Assembly: GCA_945902075.1 (NCBI GenBank)
Contig: CAMDMA010000002.1
Span: 62,001 to 126,000, forward strand
Length of the DNA: 64,000 nt
Source: Candidatus Kuenenia stuttgartensis
Lineage (GTDB): Bacteria; Planctomycetota; Phycisphaerae; Phycisphaerales; SM1A02
Reading direction: 5' to 3'
The notes beneath the pieces are model-generated. The model was given only the letters and a program-made list of their open reading frames with translations. It did no database searches and had not been told where the DNA came from. This document shows positions 1 through 9,934 of the stretch, piece after piece. Positions within the stretch are counted from its first letter, which is position 1, and the number at the start of each line of letters is the position of its first letter. A program made the translations under genes and the position numbers.

Positions 1-1756
1 GAAAACTCTCGGCGTTCTCTGCACAGGACGCGTTTGAACTCGCCATCCGCAACAACTTCGACCAGGTGGCCGTTCCGTAGACCGCTCGGGGCTGAGTGAC
101 CTCTACTCCGATTTTCCCATCGGCGAGAGCGGTCATCCAATCATTGCCGCCACTACACGACATGAAACTTTCGTGTTTGGCGCATTGATTTCGCTTGGCA
201 GTCGCAACCGCATGCATTGCCCTTCCTCGCACCGCACGCAACGTCATACGCCACCGGAATACATGCGAGACATCCGACTCAGATATATGACGGGTCGAAC
301 GATGTTCATGATCAGTGTGCAATGCGAGCGCATCGTGTGGATCAACTCCGCCCGCTGCATCAACGGACCAACGCGTGGCTGCCGGATGCCGACGCACATT
401 TCTTCCATCATCTTTCTCTGGAGGACAAATCACAAGAATAAGAACAGCGATATCGCATTCCGATGCTGCGAGCTGAAGCCTTCTCCATGTGCTGAAATCA
501 AAATCAGTGCCGTCAAGGATCATGATGGAAGCGGCCGCTGATCGTAACGCTTGCTCGGCACACCAGGCACGAGCCTGCGACGGATTCATTGGCGCATGAA
601 TGACTCGTCTTGATTTTCCCGAAGTGCGTTTAGACAAAATTTCTGGACTTGCATCTGCCACATACATTGAGCATTCAAGAAGAAAAAAATCGATGCCAAC
701 TGATTCTGTATTCGATTGCTCACAGACGGAGACTAATGTCGAGGGATCAGGATGGACGCGATCACCAATCCAGATGATGGGTCTTCCTTGTAATTTTTCG
801 TGCGCTGCCGCACGACGAACAACATGCATGATGCTTCCGAATGGAACGATCCAATCAGATACATGATGATTGCTGCTCACAACCGATTCTGTTTCCGTGC
901 GGGAAAAATGTTCTTTCTGAAAGTCTCGGCATGGCGTGGCTCTGGATTTCATTTTCTGACTATCGCTACCGACATGATGACCAATGACCTGATCCCTTTG
1001 CCACCTAGGGTCACGTCCCGTGAAGACACCGCTTATCTCATGCAAGACTCCGCAAAGTAGACCTCCGCCAAGTAATGCGTCACAGGCCGCATCGTCAATC
1101 GAAACAGCAACTGGGGAAACGGGATCTACAAGAGTCGATTTCGTACAAACATGCGTGGCAAAAACAGGGACAACATCAGCAGCCGCCTTCTCGCCGAGCA
1201 CTGCATCAACAAACACACTTTTATTCACTTTCCGTATATCTCGTACGCCTTCATTTTGCGTGTGTTGAGGGGAATGAAGCGATGCGTGTATGCGCTCAAA
1301 GAGATCGGCTGTGCCCAACTGCGTTTCGGTTAGATGCGACGAAGTATCTTCACGCTGAGACGGATGCGGAATCTCTCCGCTTTCAATTACCGACAACGCC
1401 TCTCGAATACTTCTTGAGATGTCGACCGACCGCTGTCCAAACGTCTTTCGAATTCGAACTTTTGATATGCGATTCTCTCTCAGCACTTGCGGAGAGTCCA
1501 TGCCTTCAAATTCGATTCGAAGTTCATCTGTGCGATCATGAGCCACTTTGGGCAGTACCTTTTGATCAATAGGCACCGCTTCAAAATCGCACCGCATTGC
1601 CGTGTTCGGATTCACATCAAGTCGCCCTTCAAGCAACGTACGTGCGTGATGAATACGCCGCTCCTTCTGTCGGTCAGCCGATGAAACGCTCTGGATGCGC
1701 TCGTCTCCAAGCGGATATTTCGCATGGGTGAACACGGAATGTTCTTGCACTGACAT
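1..1756 (-). CDS. imuA: ImuA-like RecA-fold protein (SOS mutasome), partial
   Basis: Reading the minus strand from an ATG at 1756, the frame stays open for 585 codons to the window edge, so the C-terminus is missing. I checked every in-frame triplet and saw no stop. The ATG has an AAGG-type ribosome site about 7 bases upstream. Residues after about 225 match the ImuA pattern: a degenerate P-loop region LLGGGLLCGVLHEISG, a strand PIIWIGD, then AWCAEQALRSAAASIMILDG followed by WRRLQLAA, and a late TRWSV / FRWRMTLRAVRG block. ImuA is the RecA-like partner of ImuB and DnaE2 in damage-induced translesion synthesis; those genes would be expected beyond the left edge. Odd points: an N-terminal extension of about 200 residues that I do not recognise, and G+C near 45-50 %, clearly below the neighbours. 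Family call by motif only. Confidence 0.72.
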   Translation of the reverse strand, partial: MSVQEHSVFTHAKYPLGDERIQSVSSADRQKERRIHHARTLLEGRLDVNPNTAMRCDFEAVPIDQKVLPKVAHDRTDELRIEFEGMDSPQVLRENRISKVRIRKTFGQRSVDISRSIREALSVIESGEIPHPSQREDTSSHLTETQLGTADLFERIHASLHSPQHTQNEGVRDIRKVNKSVFVDAVLGEKAAADVVPVFATHVCTKSTLVDPVSPVAVSIDDAACDALLGGGLLCGVLHEISGVFTGRDPRWQRDQVIGHHVGSDSQKMKSRATPCRDFQKEHFSRTETESVVSSNHHVSDWIVPFGSIMHVVRRAAAHEKLQGRPIIWIGDRVHPDPSTLVSVCEQSNTESVGIDFFLLECSMYVADASPEILSKRTSGKSRRVIHAPMNPSQARAWCAEQALRSAAASIMILDGTDFDFSTWRRLQLAASECDIAVLILVICPPEKDDGRNVRRHPAATRWSVDAAGGVDPHDALALHTDHEHRSTRHISESDVSHVFRWRMTLRAVRGRAMHAVATAKRNQCAKHESFMSCSGGNDWMTALADGKIGVEVTQPRAVYGTATWSKLLRMASSNASCAENAESF

Positions 1757-1793
1757 GGACAGCCTTCGCGCATGGCGCGTTTAACGTTTTCAT

Positions 1794-1890
1794 GTGCTCC
1801 TTCACGTGCTCCTTCACGTGCTTTAAGTGCGCATCAACAACATCTATCTCTTTCATGCTCTTTCATGCTCTTTCATGCTCTTTCATGCCG
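1794..1890. repeat. Two short tandem arrays (12 bp and 10 bp units)
   Basis: GTGCTCCTTCAC is repeated twice at 1794-1817, followed by a partial copy. TTTCATGCTC is then repeated at 1851, 1861 and 1871, with a fourth, slightly altered copy ending at 1890. The two units are unrelated in sequence. Neither period preserves a reading frame across the whole tract. Confidence 0.9.
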
Positions 1891-2090
1891 TGCACACGCG
1901 CGATGGCAGCACATCACCCCGCGCAGCACGCGTTTGCGTCAACCGCAGTTTGGATCGCAGTTCCACCAATATGCCCCGAATCTTGTTCGGTGTTTGTTAG
2001 TGTATCGTGGCTTGATGCTGCTTCAACAGGTTGTGGCAAAAAAACAGCAACATCGCCAATTTCGTCTTTGGCTTGCGTTCAACACCATGC

Positions 2091-2129
2091 TTCACCCGTC
2101 GGCTTCACCCGTCGGCTTCACCTGTTGGC
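2091..2129. repeat. Tandem array, 13 bp unit x3
   Basis: TTCACCCGTCGGC occurs at 2091 and 2104 as perfect copies, and a third copy with two changes runs from 2117 to 2129. It lies about 40 bases beyond the 3' end of the minus-strand kinase gene. Confidence 0.88.
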
Positions 2130-2168
2130 TTCGCGCCGCCGACGTCACACTGTCAGCTTCACGACGCG

Positions 2169-4058
2169 TCAGTTTGGTTGTGCCGTACTCGCGCGGGTCA
2201 CCCGGCGCACCGCCTCAAGCAACGTACTAATCTCAAATGGCTTCGGTAAAAGGCAAACCCGAGTGGGCGAGCCCGGTGGCAACACGGTCGCAGGATCGCC
2301 GGACACAAACACGCATCCAATCGCGCGACCGAGCACCTCCTCGGCGCGCGCGTGAATTCGGAAACCGTCCATACCGGGTAACAGCACATCAAGAACGAGA
2401 AGGTCGACCGGGAATGACGGATCGACCGCCGCCTTCAGCGCTGCCGTGCCATCACCGACATCCACGACCGTATGTCCACCGGCGCGCAACGCTTCGGCGA
2501 GCATTGGACGCAAAAGCGGATGATCTTCGGCGACCACAACATGGAGCGAGCCTACTTGGTCAAGCATGCCCACCGTCGCTGGCTCTGCGCTCGGCAACGC
2601 AGGAAGCTCAATGATGAAGCGCGTGCCGCGACCAACCTCGCTCTCGACACGCACGCGTCCGTGGGCACCTGTGATTGCTTGGTGAACCACGGCAAGACCG
2701 AGGCCCGTTCCCACACCTTTGGGCTTGGTCGTGAAAAACGGTTCAAAGATCCGAGCGAGTACCTCGGGCGAGATTCCACAGCCGCTGTCTGTCACCGTGA
2801 TGCATACGCGCGATGGATCACGCCCATCGGGCGACGATGGTGCAATGGGATGCGCGTCGACACGCAGCGAACCGCCGACCCCCATCGCATCGCGAGCATT
2901 GATCGCAAGATTGAGGATCGCCTGCTGGAACGCGCCCGGATCCATCTCAATATCAATACCGGTTGCGGCTGAAACATCCACTGATACGCGGATTGACTTG
3001 GGAAGACCAATTCGCGCGAGTTGCATCGTCTCTTCAATCGAGGCGCACAGCGGAAACCGACGCACCTCCTCATCGCGTGGTTTTCCAAGCGCGAGCATGT
3101 TGAGCGAAAGTATTTTTGCTTTGGTTGTCGCGAGTTGGATGGCCTCAAGCGACTCAAGTACCGCTGGCGCAGTTCCAGGTTCGGTCGCTGCGAGCGCTGC
3201 CTGACCACGAATCGCCGCGAGTAGATTGTTGAGATCGTGCGCAAAACCACCAGCGAGTAAACCAAGCATCTCAAGCCGCTGCGAGTTGCGGAGCAATTCC
3301 TCGGTGGCCTGCTGCTCGGTGATGTCGGTCGCCGTGCCAACGATACGCGTTGGCCGACCGCCATCAAACTCCACTGCGCGTCCGCGTTGACGCAACCATC
3401 GGACAGCTCCGTCACGACCAACGACACGGAGCGTGCACTCGAAGCGCCCAACATGTCCGTCGAGATATGCCTCCCATGCATCCTCTACCCGCGCACGATC
3501 ATCGGTGTGAATCCACGGAAGCCGAGATGGCTCGCAACTTGGGAGCGCGCCCTCGCCGACACCAAGCAGTTCGCTCATTCGCTCGGCGTAACGCGTTTCG
3601 CCACCGACAGCGCAGTCCCACCACGCGTCGGCGGTTGCATCGAGGAAAAGCTCGAGTCGATCGCGTTCATTCTTTCCCGCGCTATCGCGGGCAACCCGAT
3701 CGCTCACGTCACGAATGACCGCATGGAAGATCTCACCACGCCGCTCCGGATCGAGAAAGATTCCGAGCTCAATCGGAAATCGTCGGCCGGTTCGATTACG
3801 GGCGACGATATCGATACGGCGATTGATGACTGGCCCGTGGCCAGTTGCGGCAAACCGAGCCATGCCACGATCATGCTGCGCGCTCAATTCAGGAGGAATA
3901 ATTGTCTCCGCGAGCGTTCGCCCGATGAACTCTGCAGCTGGGAAGCCAAACAATGCTTCTGCTGCCTCATTCACATGAATGACCGTACTGGTGCGATCGA
4001 TCGAGACGATCGCGTCAGGGAGCGCGGCGACGATTGCGGCGGAGAGCGAATGGATCAT
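2169..4058 (-). CDS. Hybrid PAS-PAS sensor histidine kinase with receiver domain
   Basis: 629 residues. Two PAS domains (about 5-120 and 135-250, the second ending in the usual [10 protein letters not shown]) precede a HisKA segment with the H-box [10 protein letters not shown] (phospho-acceptor His274). A HATPase_c domain follows, with N-box [10 protein letters not shown] (about 383-392), G1 DSGCGIS and G2 GTGLGLAVV. The C-terminal receiver domain (about 505-620) has the acidic pair ED near 511 and the acceptor Asp557 in [11 protein letters not shown]. There is no transmembrane segment or signal peptide, so it should sense a cytoplasmic signal. The presence of both transmitter and receiver suggests a phosphorelay to an unlinked partner; no response regulator gene is adjacent. 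The ATG at 4058 starts directly on the first PAS domain. The input signal cannot be told from sequence. Confidence 0.93.
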   Translation of the reverse strand: MIHSLSAAIVAALPDAIVSIDRTSTVIHVNEAAEALFGFPAAEFIGRTLAETIIPPELSAQHDRGMARFAATGHGPVINRRIDIVARNRTGRRFPIELGIFLDPERRGEIFHAVIRDVSDRVARDSAGKNERDRLELFLDATADAWWDCAVGGETRYAERMSELLGVGEGALPSCEPSRLPWIHTDDRARVEDAWEAYLDGHVGRFECTLRVVGRDGAVRWLRQRGRAVEFDGGRPTRIVGTATDITEQQATEELLRNSQRLEMLGLLAGGFAHDLNNLLAAIRGQAALAATEPGTAPAVLESLEAIQLATTKAKILSLNMLALGKPRDEEVRRFPLCASIEETMQLARIGLPKSIRVSVDVSAATGIDIEMDPGAFQQAILNLAINARDAMGVGGSLRVDAHPIAPSSPDGRDPSRVCITVTDSGCGISPEVLARIFEPFFTTKPKGVGTGLGLAVVHQAITGAHGRVRVESEVGRGTRFIIELPALPSAEPATVGMLDQVGSLHVVVAEDHPLLRPMLAEALRAGGHTVVDVGDGTAALKAAVDPSFPVDLLVLDVLLPGMDGFRIHARAEEVLGRAIGCVFVSGDPATVLPPGSPTRVCLLPKPFEISTLLEAVRRVTRASTAQPN

Positions 4059-4096
4059 CGGACGCGGATCCTACCGAAAGACCGCAGAATCTCACC

Positions 4097-4136
4097 AAAA
4101 AAGATGCGCGGCCCGCGGAGTGATCCGCGGGCCGCG
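4097..4136 (-). terminator. Rho-independent terminator of the dockerin-protein gene
   Basis: A perfect 13-bp G+C-rich stem (4107-4119 with 4124-4136) and a 4-base loop are followed on the minus strand by a run of six T (4097-4102). It lies about 50 bases past the stop of the gene ending at 4188 and separates it from the histidine kinase gene. Confidence 0.85.
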
Positions 4137-4187
4137 TGAGGAGTGGAGCTTCGGCGCCTCTGCTTTCGCAGAGTTCGTCCCGCCAGT

Positions 4188-6677
4188 TCAGCTCCAGTTT
4201 GCGAGGATCATTGAGAGATCCTGTGCATCGGTCTCACCATCACCGTTCAGGTCTGTCGCGCCGGGCTGTCCCCAAGAAGCGAGGACGAGCGCAAGGTCGG
4301 CCGCAGTCACGGCACCATCACCATTCACATCGCCGGGCGTCGAACTCCCAGCTTGTGCCGGAACAGTGATCTCGATTTCGTGGAAGCAGCACGGATGGAA
4401 GGACTGCGAGTGCATTCCGACGATGAGGATGATCGTCGAGCCTGCGGGAAGCGCGGTCGTCACAGTCACTGGCGCAATCGCGCTGCCGGTCCACGGGTTG
4501 AGTGAAGGGATGTTCACAAGCGACGGGGAAACCGTTGCCGCGTAACCTGGTGCGACCGCGAAGGTAAACCACTCGCCGACGAAGGTCTCGACATTGAAGG
4601 CCGTCAGGGAGACCTCAAAGCTGCCAGCCCCGGGGAGATCCTTCACGGTGGTCTCATAGAGGAAGCACTCGCACCCGGGCATCTCGAGGCAGATGTCTTC
4701 GGTGCAGCACTCCTGTGCGCCGCTCGCTGCGAGCGTTGCGGTGAAGCAGAGGACGTCACCCGAAACAAGACCTGCGATCGGGATATTCAGCACGATCGAA
4801 CTTCCAGTGGTAAGCGGCGGGTCTAGCACGATGACGTTGTTTGGAGCGAACGCCGGGTCGCTGAGGATCAGAATGTTGGCGTCGTGGGCCGAGTTGTTGG
4901 TGATTTCGATCTCCCAGTTGAAGCCCATCATGCCTGGCTTTCCCGGGACGCAGTCGATCGCGTTGGTGGTGAACTCGCAGTTGCTGGTGATCGCGTCGAC
5001 ACAGGAGAGATCGATTGAGCCGTAAAAGGTCTTTAATTGCGTGGTGTAAACGTCGTCGAAGTCAAGGAGGATCGAGTTGTCCCGATCACCGCCAGCTGAT
5101 GGGAATCCGATGAGACCGTAAATGTTTGGATTCCCAATGTTGAGTGCGTCACCGATCGACCACACACGGTCGTTCACGCCACCCTCGATATCCACGCCGC
5201 CGACGGAGTTGTTGCCAAAGGTCGATTGTCCAACGTAGAAGAGTTCTGGCGCTGACGACCAACCTGCCTTGCTGCTACAGAACTTGAGCAGACGCCCGAT
5301 GTGCGCTGCAGTATCTGAGATTCCGTACATGCCACGCTCAGCGGTGAACATGCAGCAGTTCGCATCGAAAGCGATGTCCGCGACCGGGTTTGTCACATCG
5401 ACCGTGTCCTGCGGCATGTTGAGTTCGAGCTGTGCGGTGTTTGCAACAAAGAGACCGTTGGCGTCGAGCGCGACCGACCAGATTTCGTTGTTGCGCGCAG
5501 GATTCGGGTTCGACGAGTCCTCGACCCAAAGCGAGTAGACGAGGCGGCCGTCGACGGCCTTTACAGCCCACACGCGTTCGCCAAGATCCGCCGGACCCAC
5601 TGGGTCGTTCGGCTCATCAAGTCCACCCATGGGAAGCGCACCGGTGACCGCGCCAGTCGCGTGATCGAACGTTCCCTTGACGACGCCCGACTTGTCGATC
5701 GCGTAGACGCGACCGTCTTCGAAGTTCGAGACGTAGTAGAGATTCGACAGGCAGCTGAAATCGACCTGCCCGAGACCGGCACCTGATGCGTTTGGGAGTC
5801 GAATGAGTTCGCTCGCCGCGCCCGAGGTTCCATCAAGGCGATAGACGCTTCCCGCGCCACCGATGCTACCGATCGTGTCCGTGCCGTACACGATGGTGTG
5901 GGTCACCACGATGTCGCCCGCGTCGTCAATCACAACGCCGAAGACCGTGCCGAGATTCGCGCGCGTCCATGATGGATGCGAGTAGCGGCCGGTGTTCCAA
6001 CTTTGGACGAGACCAATAGGCGCTGTGCCCTGATTTCCGAGGTCGAACAGAGTGACCGTGGTTTCGTTGCTGCCTGCCGGGCAGTAGGTGCCCGCGGAAA
6101 CTGCACCAGCATTGAAGTTCACATCTGCGGAATCAACGATTTCAGGACGACCTCCGCAGCATGGCGCGCAGACGATCGGCTCGCCCGGCTCGCCGCTGCC
6201 GCCGCAGGGTTGTCCGTCGCACTGGATGAGAATGTCACCGGTATAGATCGGTGAGTTTTTCGCTGCAATGCGGATCATGTAGCGCTGACCACAACGAACT
6301 TCGCATGTGATGCGCGCCTGCTTGCCACAGCTATCGTCGCTACAGCAGAGCGGCGGAAGGTCGCCCGGGCAAGCGCAGCCGATATCAGCGGGATAGATCG
6401 CGAGCATGGTGTCAACTTGCACTGCAGTGCAGGTTGAAATGGTCACCATGCCGTCACAGTCGGCAGTCCAGCAGTACCAACCGTCGCGTGGCGGAGCTGC
6501 CGTTTGTGCGAAGCAGCCTGGAGAGATGCCGACGCTTGGCGTCGAGTTGGTGAGATCAAATGGATACACCCCGGTGCCGTTGATCGGAGTCGGGGTTGAG
6601 CAATCATCAGACTGCGCATGAAGGGCGGATGCCACGGCGGCAACGGCTACGAAGGATGCAAGGATTCGGGTCTTCAT
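4188..6677 (-). CDS. Secreted protein with C-terminal dockerin-like EF-hand pair
   Basis: 829 residues. The N-terminus (MKTRILASFVAVAAVASA, cleavage after LHA) is a signal peptide. A cysteine-rich segment (about 25-190) looks like a planctomycete surface domain: DGWYCWTADCDG, then CACPGDLPPLCC. The middle (about 210-560) has irregular strands with phrases such as GSVYRLDG and GRVYAIDKSG and may be a beta-propeller, but this is only an impression. The tail holds two calcium-binding loops, DVNGDGAVTAADLALVLASW and DLNGDGETDAQDLSMILANW, the dockerin type I pattern usual in planctomycete exported proteins. The gene stands alone between a terminator (4097-4136) and the tRNA-Leu region. Catalytic residues were not recognised; an adhesion or surface role is inference. 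Confidence 0.88.
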   Translation of the reverse strand: MKTRILASFVAVAAVASALHAQSDDCSTPTPINGTGVYPFDLTNSTPSVGISPGCFAQTAAPPRDGWYCWTADCDGMVTISTCTAVQVDTMLAIYPADIGCACPGDLPPLCCSDDSCGKQARITCEVRCGQRYMIRIAAKNSPIYTGDILIQCDGQPCGGSGEPGEPIVCAPCCGGRPEIVDSADVNFNAGAVSAGTYCPAGSNETTVTLFDLGNQGTAPIGLVQSWNTGRYSHPSWTRANLGTVFGVVIDDAGDIVVTHTIVYGTDTIGSIGGAGSVYRLDGTSGAASELIRLPNASGAGLGQVDFSCLSNLYYVSNFEDGRVYAIDKSGVVKGTFDHATGAVTGALPMGGLDEPNDPVGPADLGERVWAVKAVDGRLVYSLWVEDSSNPNPARNNEIWSVALDANGLFVANTAQLELNMPQDTVDVTNPVADIAFDANCCMFTAERGMYGISDTAAHIGRLLKFCSSKAGWSSAPELFYVGQSTFGNNSVGGVDIEGGVNDRVWSIGDALNIGNPNIYGLIGFPSAGGDRDNSILLDFDDVYTTQLKTFYGSIDLSCVDAITSNCEFTTNAIDCVPGKPGMMGFNWEIEITNNSAHDANILILSDPAFAPNNVIVLDPPLTTGSSIVLNIPIAGLVSGDVLCFTATLAASGAQECCTEDICLEMPGCECFLYETTVKDLPGAGSFEVSLTAFNVETFVGEWFTFAVAPGYAATVSPSLVNIPSLNPWTGSAIAPVTVTTALPAGSTIILIVGMHSQSFHPCCFHEIEITVPAQAGSSTPGDVNGDGAVTAADLALVLASWGQPGATDLNGDGETDAQDLSMILANWS

Positions 6678-6834
6678 CTTTGATTTTTCCAGTTCTCAGG
6701 ATCAGTGGGAATCGAGCGAGGACGCGGGATACGACGCGTGAACCCCCTCCGGCTGGGATGGGGGTGTCTCTCAGCAGAGCCGCGAAAAATGAGGAATCCA
6801 TCCAAAGGGGGCCTGCGCTACACTCCGTCCCCTC

Positions 6835-6919
6835 GCCGGTGTGGCGGAATTGGCAGACGCAGCGGATTCAAAATCCGCCGCCCTCTAAAGGCTTGCAGGT
6901 TCGATTCCTGTCACCGGTA
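6835..6919 (+). tRNA. tRNA-Leu (CAA)
   Basis: A complete cloverleaf can be drawn. The acceptor stem GCCGGTG pairs with CACCGGT (first pair G-U). The D arm contains TTGGCAGAC, the anticodon stem CGGA/TCCG encloses the loop TTCAAAA (anticodon CAA), and a long variable arm typical of class II tRNAs precedes the T arm GCAGGTTCGATTCCTG. The discriminator base is A, as expected for leucine. The CCA end is not encoded. Confidence 0.95.
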
Positions 6920-6926
6920 TGAAAAG

Positions 6927-6958
6927 CGCGGCGCCCGTTTGGGCGCCGCGTCGTTTTT
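6927..6958 (+). terminator. Terminator after tRNA-Leu
   Basis: A 10-bp perfect stem (6927-6936 with 6941-6950), loop GTTT, then TCGTTTTT. It starts eight bases after the tRNA 3' end. Confidence 0.85.
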
Positions 6959-7006
6959 CAAAGCCATTTTCGAAACCATGTCCCCGCTCTTGATCGCGCC
7001 CTTGGG

Positions 7007-8488
7007 TCACTCCGTACGCACAGCGGCGCTGTAGTTTGGCGATTCCTTGGTAATCAAGATGTCGTGCGGGTGATTCTCAATGACGGTCGCGCCGGAAACC
7101 CGGACAAAGCGCGCCTTGGCTCGAAATTCCTCAAGCGTGCGGCAGCCGCAGTATCCCATCGAACTTCGCACGCCGCCGACCATCTGGTAGATGAAATCTG
7201 GCAGCGCACCGCGGTACGGCACCATCCCTTCCACGCCCTCAGGTACGAACTTCCGTGTGTCTTTGATCGCAGCTTGGCCGTATCGGTCGCCAGATCCAGC
7301 GGCCATGGCACCCTCGCTTCCCATTCCGCGATAACTCTTGAAGCGACGACCGCGATGCAGCACGACTTCACCGGGGCTTTCGTCAAGTCCGGCGAGGAGC
7401 GAACCGAGCATCACGCACGAAGCACCGGCAGCGATGGCCTTCGCGATATCACCAGACTGCCGAACACCACCATCGGCAATGACGGGAATCCCAGCCTTAT
7501 CCGCCGCGCGTACCGCCTCCATGATCGCGGTGATCTGCGGGATTCCGACGCCGGTTACGACTCGCGTGGTGCAAATAGATCCAGGGCCGATACCGACCTT
7601 GACTGCATCAACGCCAGCGTCGATGAGCGCTTTCGCGCCATCTGCAGTGCCGACATTGCCGCCGATGACATCGATCTTAAAGCGTTTCTTGATGCCTTCA
7701 ATGGTCTCGATCACGTTCTTCGAGTGGCCATGCGCGGTGTCGACCACGATAACGTCGACTTCTGCCTCAACTAGTTTTTCTGCTCGTTCAAACTGTCGCA
7801 CGCCCACTGCTGCCCCAACGCGAAGTCGACCGCGTGCGTCGCGGCAAGCATTGGGATGGGTCCGGACATTTTCAAGGTCGCGCATCGTGATAATGCCCTT
7901 GAGGCGTCGCTGCGCATCGACGAGAATCAACTTCTCGACACGAGCGCTGTTCATCAGATGCTCCGCGTCGCTTGATGTTGTCTCGAACGGCGCAGTCACC
8001 AGTTCTTTCTGCGTCATCACCTCGCCAACCTTCGCCTCACTGCGCCCATCAAGAAACTTCATATCCCGCCGCGTGAGGATGCCGACTACCACTCCGCGAC
8101 TCGTCCCGTCCTGCGTGACTGGAAAGCCCGAAACGCCGTGCTCGGCCATCAACCGCGCAGCTCGGCCAACCGTGTCGCTCGGCGAAAGCGTGATCGGATC
8201 GACAACCACTCCGTTCTCGCTCCGTTTGACCTTGGCGACTTCGCGAGCCTGCAGTTCCGGCGGGAGATTTTTGTGAACGAACCCGATGCCACCCTCCTGC
8301 GCGAGGGCGATCGCGAGCGCGCCTTCGGTCACGGTGTCCATCGGCGCACTCACAAGTGGGATGCGCAACGAGATACTTCCGGTGAGGCGCGTCGATGTGT
8401 CAACGAGATCCGGCGTCAGGTCGCTGTAGGCGGGAATCAGGAGGACATCGTCAAAGGTGATGCCGTCGAGAATGATCTTGGATTCCAT
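7007..8488 (-). CDS. guaB: Inosine-5'-monophosphate dehydrogenase
   Basis: 493 residues, normal length. It oxidises IMP to XMP with NAD+, the committed step of GMP synthesis, in the cytoplasm. The TIM barrel begins with [15 protein letters not shown] and is interrupted by a CBS-domain pair (about 95-205). The catalytic loop GPGSICTTR carries Cys306, followed by [10 protein letters not shown], the flap motif [11 protein letters not shown] and GMVPYRGAL. The ATG start matches the conserved N-terminus of the family; no strong ribosome-binding site is seen before it. It is divergent from the pilT-like gene, sharing a 208-base upstream region, and its 3' end faces the tRNA-Leu terminator. Confidence 0.98.
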   Translation of the reverse strand: MESKIILDGITFDDVLLIPAYSDLTPDLVDTSTRLTGSISLRIPLVSAPMDTVTEGALAIALAQEGGIGFVHKNLPPELQAREVAKVKRSENGVVVDPITLSPSDTVGRAARLMAEHGVSGFPVTQDGTSRGVVVGILTRRDMKFLDGRSEAKVGEVMTQKELVTAPFETTSSDAEHLMNSARVEKLILVDAQRRLKGIITMRDLENVRTHPNACRDARGRLRVGAAVGVRQFERAEKLVEAEVDVIVVDTAHGHSKNVIETIEGIKKRFKIDVIGGNVGTADGAKALIDAGVDAVKVGIGPGSICTTRVVTGVGIPQITAIMEAVRAADKAGIPVIADGGVRQSGDIAKAIAAGASCVMLGSLLAGLDESPGEVVLHRGRRFKSYRGMGSEGAMAAGSGDRYGQAAIKDTRKFVPEGVEGMVPYRGALPDFIYQMVGGVRSSMGYCGCRTLEEFRAKARFVRVSGATVIENHPHDILITKESPNYSAAVRTE

Positions 8489-8696
8489 TGGGAGATGATG
8501 CGGTGGGCGGGTCGACTCGTCAATCCCCCCGCCCGAGAACCTCCGGGGCTTTCCGTTTCGTCTCGATTTGGGTTACCCTACGGAACTCCCCGCGTGTTCG
8601 CGGCGGACGTCGCGCGCAACTACGCCGCGACCTTGGAATTGCAATGCTTCGCGCACGATGCGCGGGGCAGTCACGACCGACGTAAGAGGCTTTCGC

Positions 8697-9860
8697 ATGT
8701 CCGCCGTCCGCAACGAATTGCTCGTCCCCCTCTCGATCAACCACCGGGGCACCGTGCCCGGCGAAGGCAAGCGCGCGTGGGTTTCTTGGCTTGAGGCGAT
8801 TATCCGCGTCGAGGGCTCCGACCTTATCGTCAAGAGTGGCTTGAGGCCACGCGTGCGTCACCGCGGCGTGCTGAAGGACCTCGAGACCGACTTCTGCACG
8901 CCTGACATCATGATGCAGGTTGCAAAGGACATCCTCGATCCAAATCAACTCGACTACTTCGCTCGCCACGGGTCGATCGACTTCGCCTACGACTACCGAA
9001 AAGATGGCGACACCGACGGAGCGAGCCAGCGCCGCTTCCGCGTGAATCTCTTCATGGCCCGCGGGAACCCCTCGCTCGCCGCGCGTCTTATCACGAGCAA
9101 TATCAAGAAGTTCGAGGAGCTCTACCTCCCGCCAATCCTCGGCGATGTGTCGATGGCGGCGCAGGGCCTCATTCTCTTCTCCGGCGTGACCGGCTCAGGA
9201 AAGTCGACCTCGATTGCATCGATGATCGACTTCGTGAACCAACGCAAGAAGGTCCACATCATCACGATCGAAGACCCGATCGAATACATCTTTAACGACG
9301 CCAAAGCAACGATCAATCAGCGCGAAATCGGCATTGATGCAACCAATTTCAACGACGCACTCCGCGCGCTCGTTCGTGAGAATCCGGATGTCGTTCTCGT
9401 CGGCGAAATGCGCGACTACGAGACCTTCGAAGCCGCTATCCGCGCTGCTGAGACCGGCCACCTTGTGTTCGGAACCATCCACGCAAGTTCGGCGTGGCAG
9501 ACCTTCGGGCGTATCTACGACCTCTTCCCGGAAAATGAGCGCGATCAGATTCGCAAGCTTCTGGCATACAACCTGCGCGCGATCATCTATCAGAAGTTGT
9601 TGCCCACTCTTCACGCGCACATCGCGCGCATCCCGGCGCTCGAAATCCTCCTCAATACTCCAGCCGTCCAGAAGTACATCCTTGAGGGCCGCGAGGGCGA
9701 GATTCTTGAACTCATCAAACAGAGCCACGACGAAGGCATGCTCGACTTCACGAGCGCGCTGGTCAAACTCGTTGAGGAGAACATGATCCACCAGCGCATC
9801 GCGCTTGAGGCCACGCCAAAGCCCGAAGAACTCAAGATGCGCCTGAAGGGCATCGGCTGA
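8697..9860 (+). CDS. pilT: PilT-family retraction ATPase
   Basis: 387 residues from ATG 8697, which has AAGAGG eight bases upstream; the open frame extends further 5' but that part is not protein-like. The PilT/GspE ATPase motifs are intact: Walker A GVTGSGKS (163-170), Asp box TIEDPIEY (Glu192, Asp193), Walker B VVLVGEMRD (Glu237) and His box TGHLVFGTIHAS. The N-terminal EGSDLIVKSG resembles the PilT 'GASDLH' segment. The family powers retraction of type IV pili; here there are no pilin genes nearby. It is followed 74 bases on by a membrane protein of the same ATPase superfamily lacking catalytic residues and then by a CvpA-like protein, probably as one operon. The exact machine is unknown. 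Confidence 0.9.
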   Translation: MSAVRNELLVPLSINHRGTVPGEGKRAWVSWLEAIIRVEGSDLIVKSGLRPRVRHRGVLKDLETDFCTPDIMMQVAKDILDPNQLDYFARHGSIDFAYDYRKDGDTDGASQRRFRVNLFMARGNPSLAARLITSNIKKFEELYLPPILGDVSMAAQGLILFSGVTGSGKSTSIASMIDFVNQRKKVHIITIEDPIEYIFNDAKATINQREIGIDATNFNDALRALVRENPDVVLVGEMRDYETFEAAIRAAETGHLVFGTIHASSAWQTFGRIYDLFPENERDQIRKLLAYNLRAIIYQKLLPTLHAHIARIPALEILLNTPAVQKYILEGREGEILELIKQSHDEGMLDFTSALVKLVEENMIHQRIALEATPKPEELKMRLKGIG

Positions 9861-9934
9861 GTAGGCGAAGTTTGTGAAGTGACAGAACTCAGACCTCCCC
9901 GACTCCAATCGCCTCCCGCGAACGAGCGTTTCAT

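Larger units (their letters stand above)
1757..2168. other. Repeat-rich intergenic region
   Basis: About 410 bases between the start of the ImuA-like gene and the stop of the histidine kinase gene; both genes are on the minus strand. No convincing coding frame was seen. It holds three separate short tandem arrays (12, 10 and 13 bp units). The promoter of the ImuA-like gene should lie at its left end. Confidence 0.6.

Noticed and set aside
3-80. Plus-strand frame ending in TAG that could be the C-terminus of a gene entering from the left (reads FELAIRNNFDQVAVP)
   Set aside because: It would overlap the open minus-strand ImuA-like frame, which continues to position 1. Only 25 codons are visible, so it cannot be decided; it was not listed as a gene.
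173-1572. Several plus-strand frames of 60-165 codons
   Set aside because: They lie antisense to the long minus-strand ImuA-like frame and have no protein-like composition.
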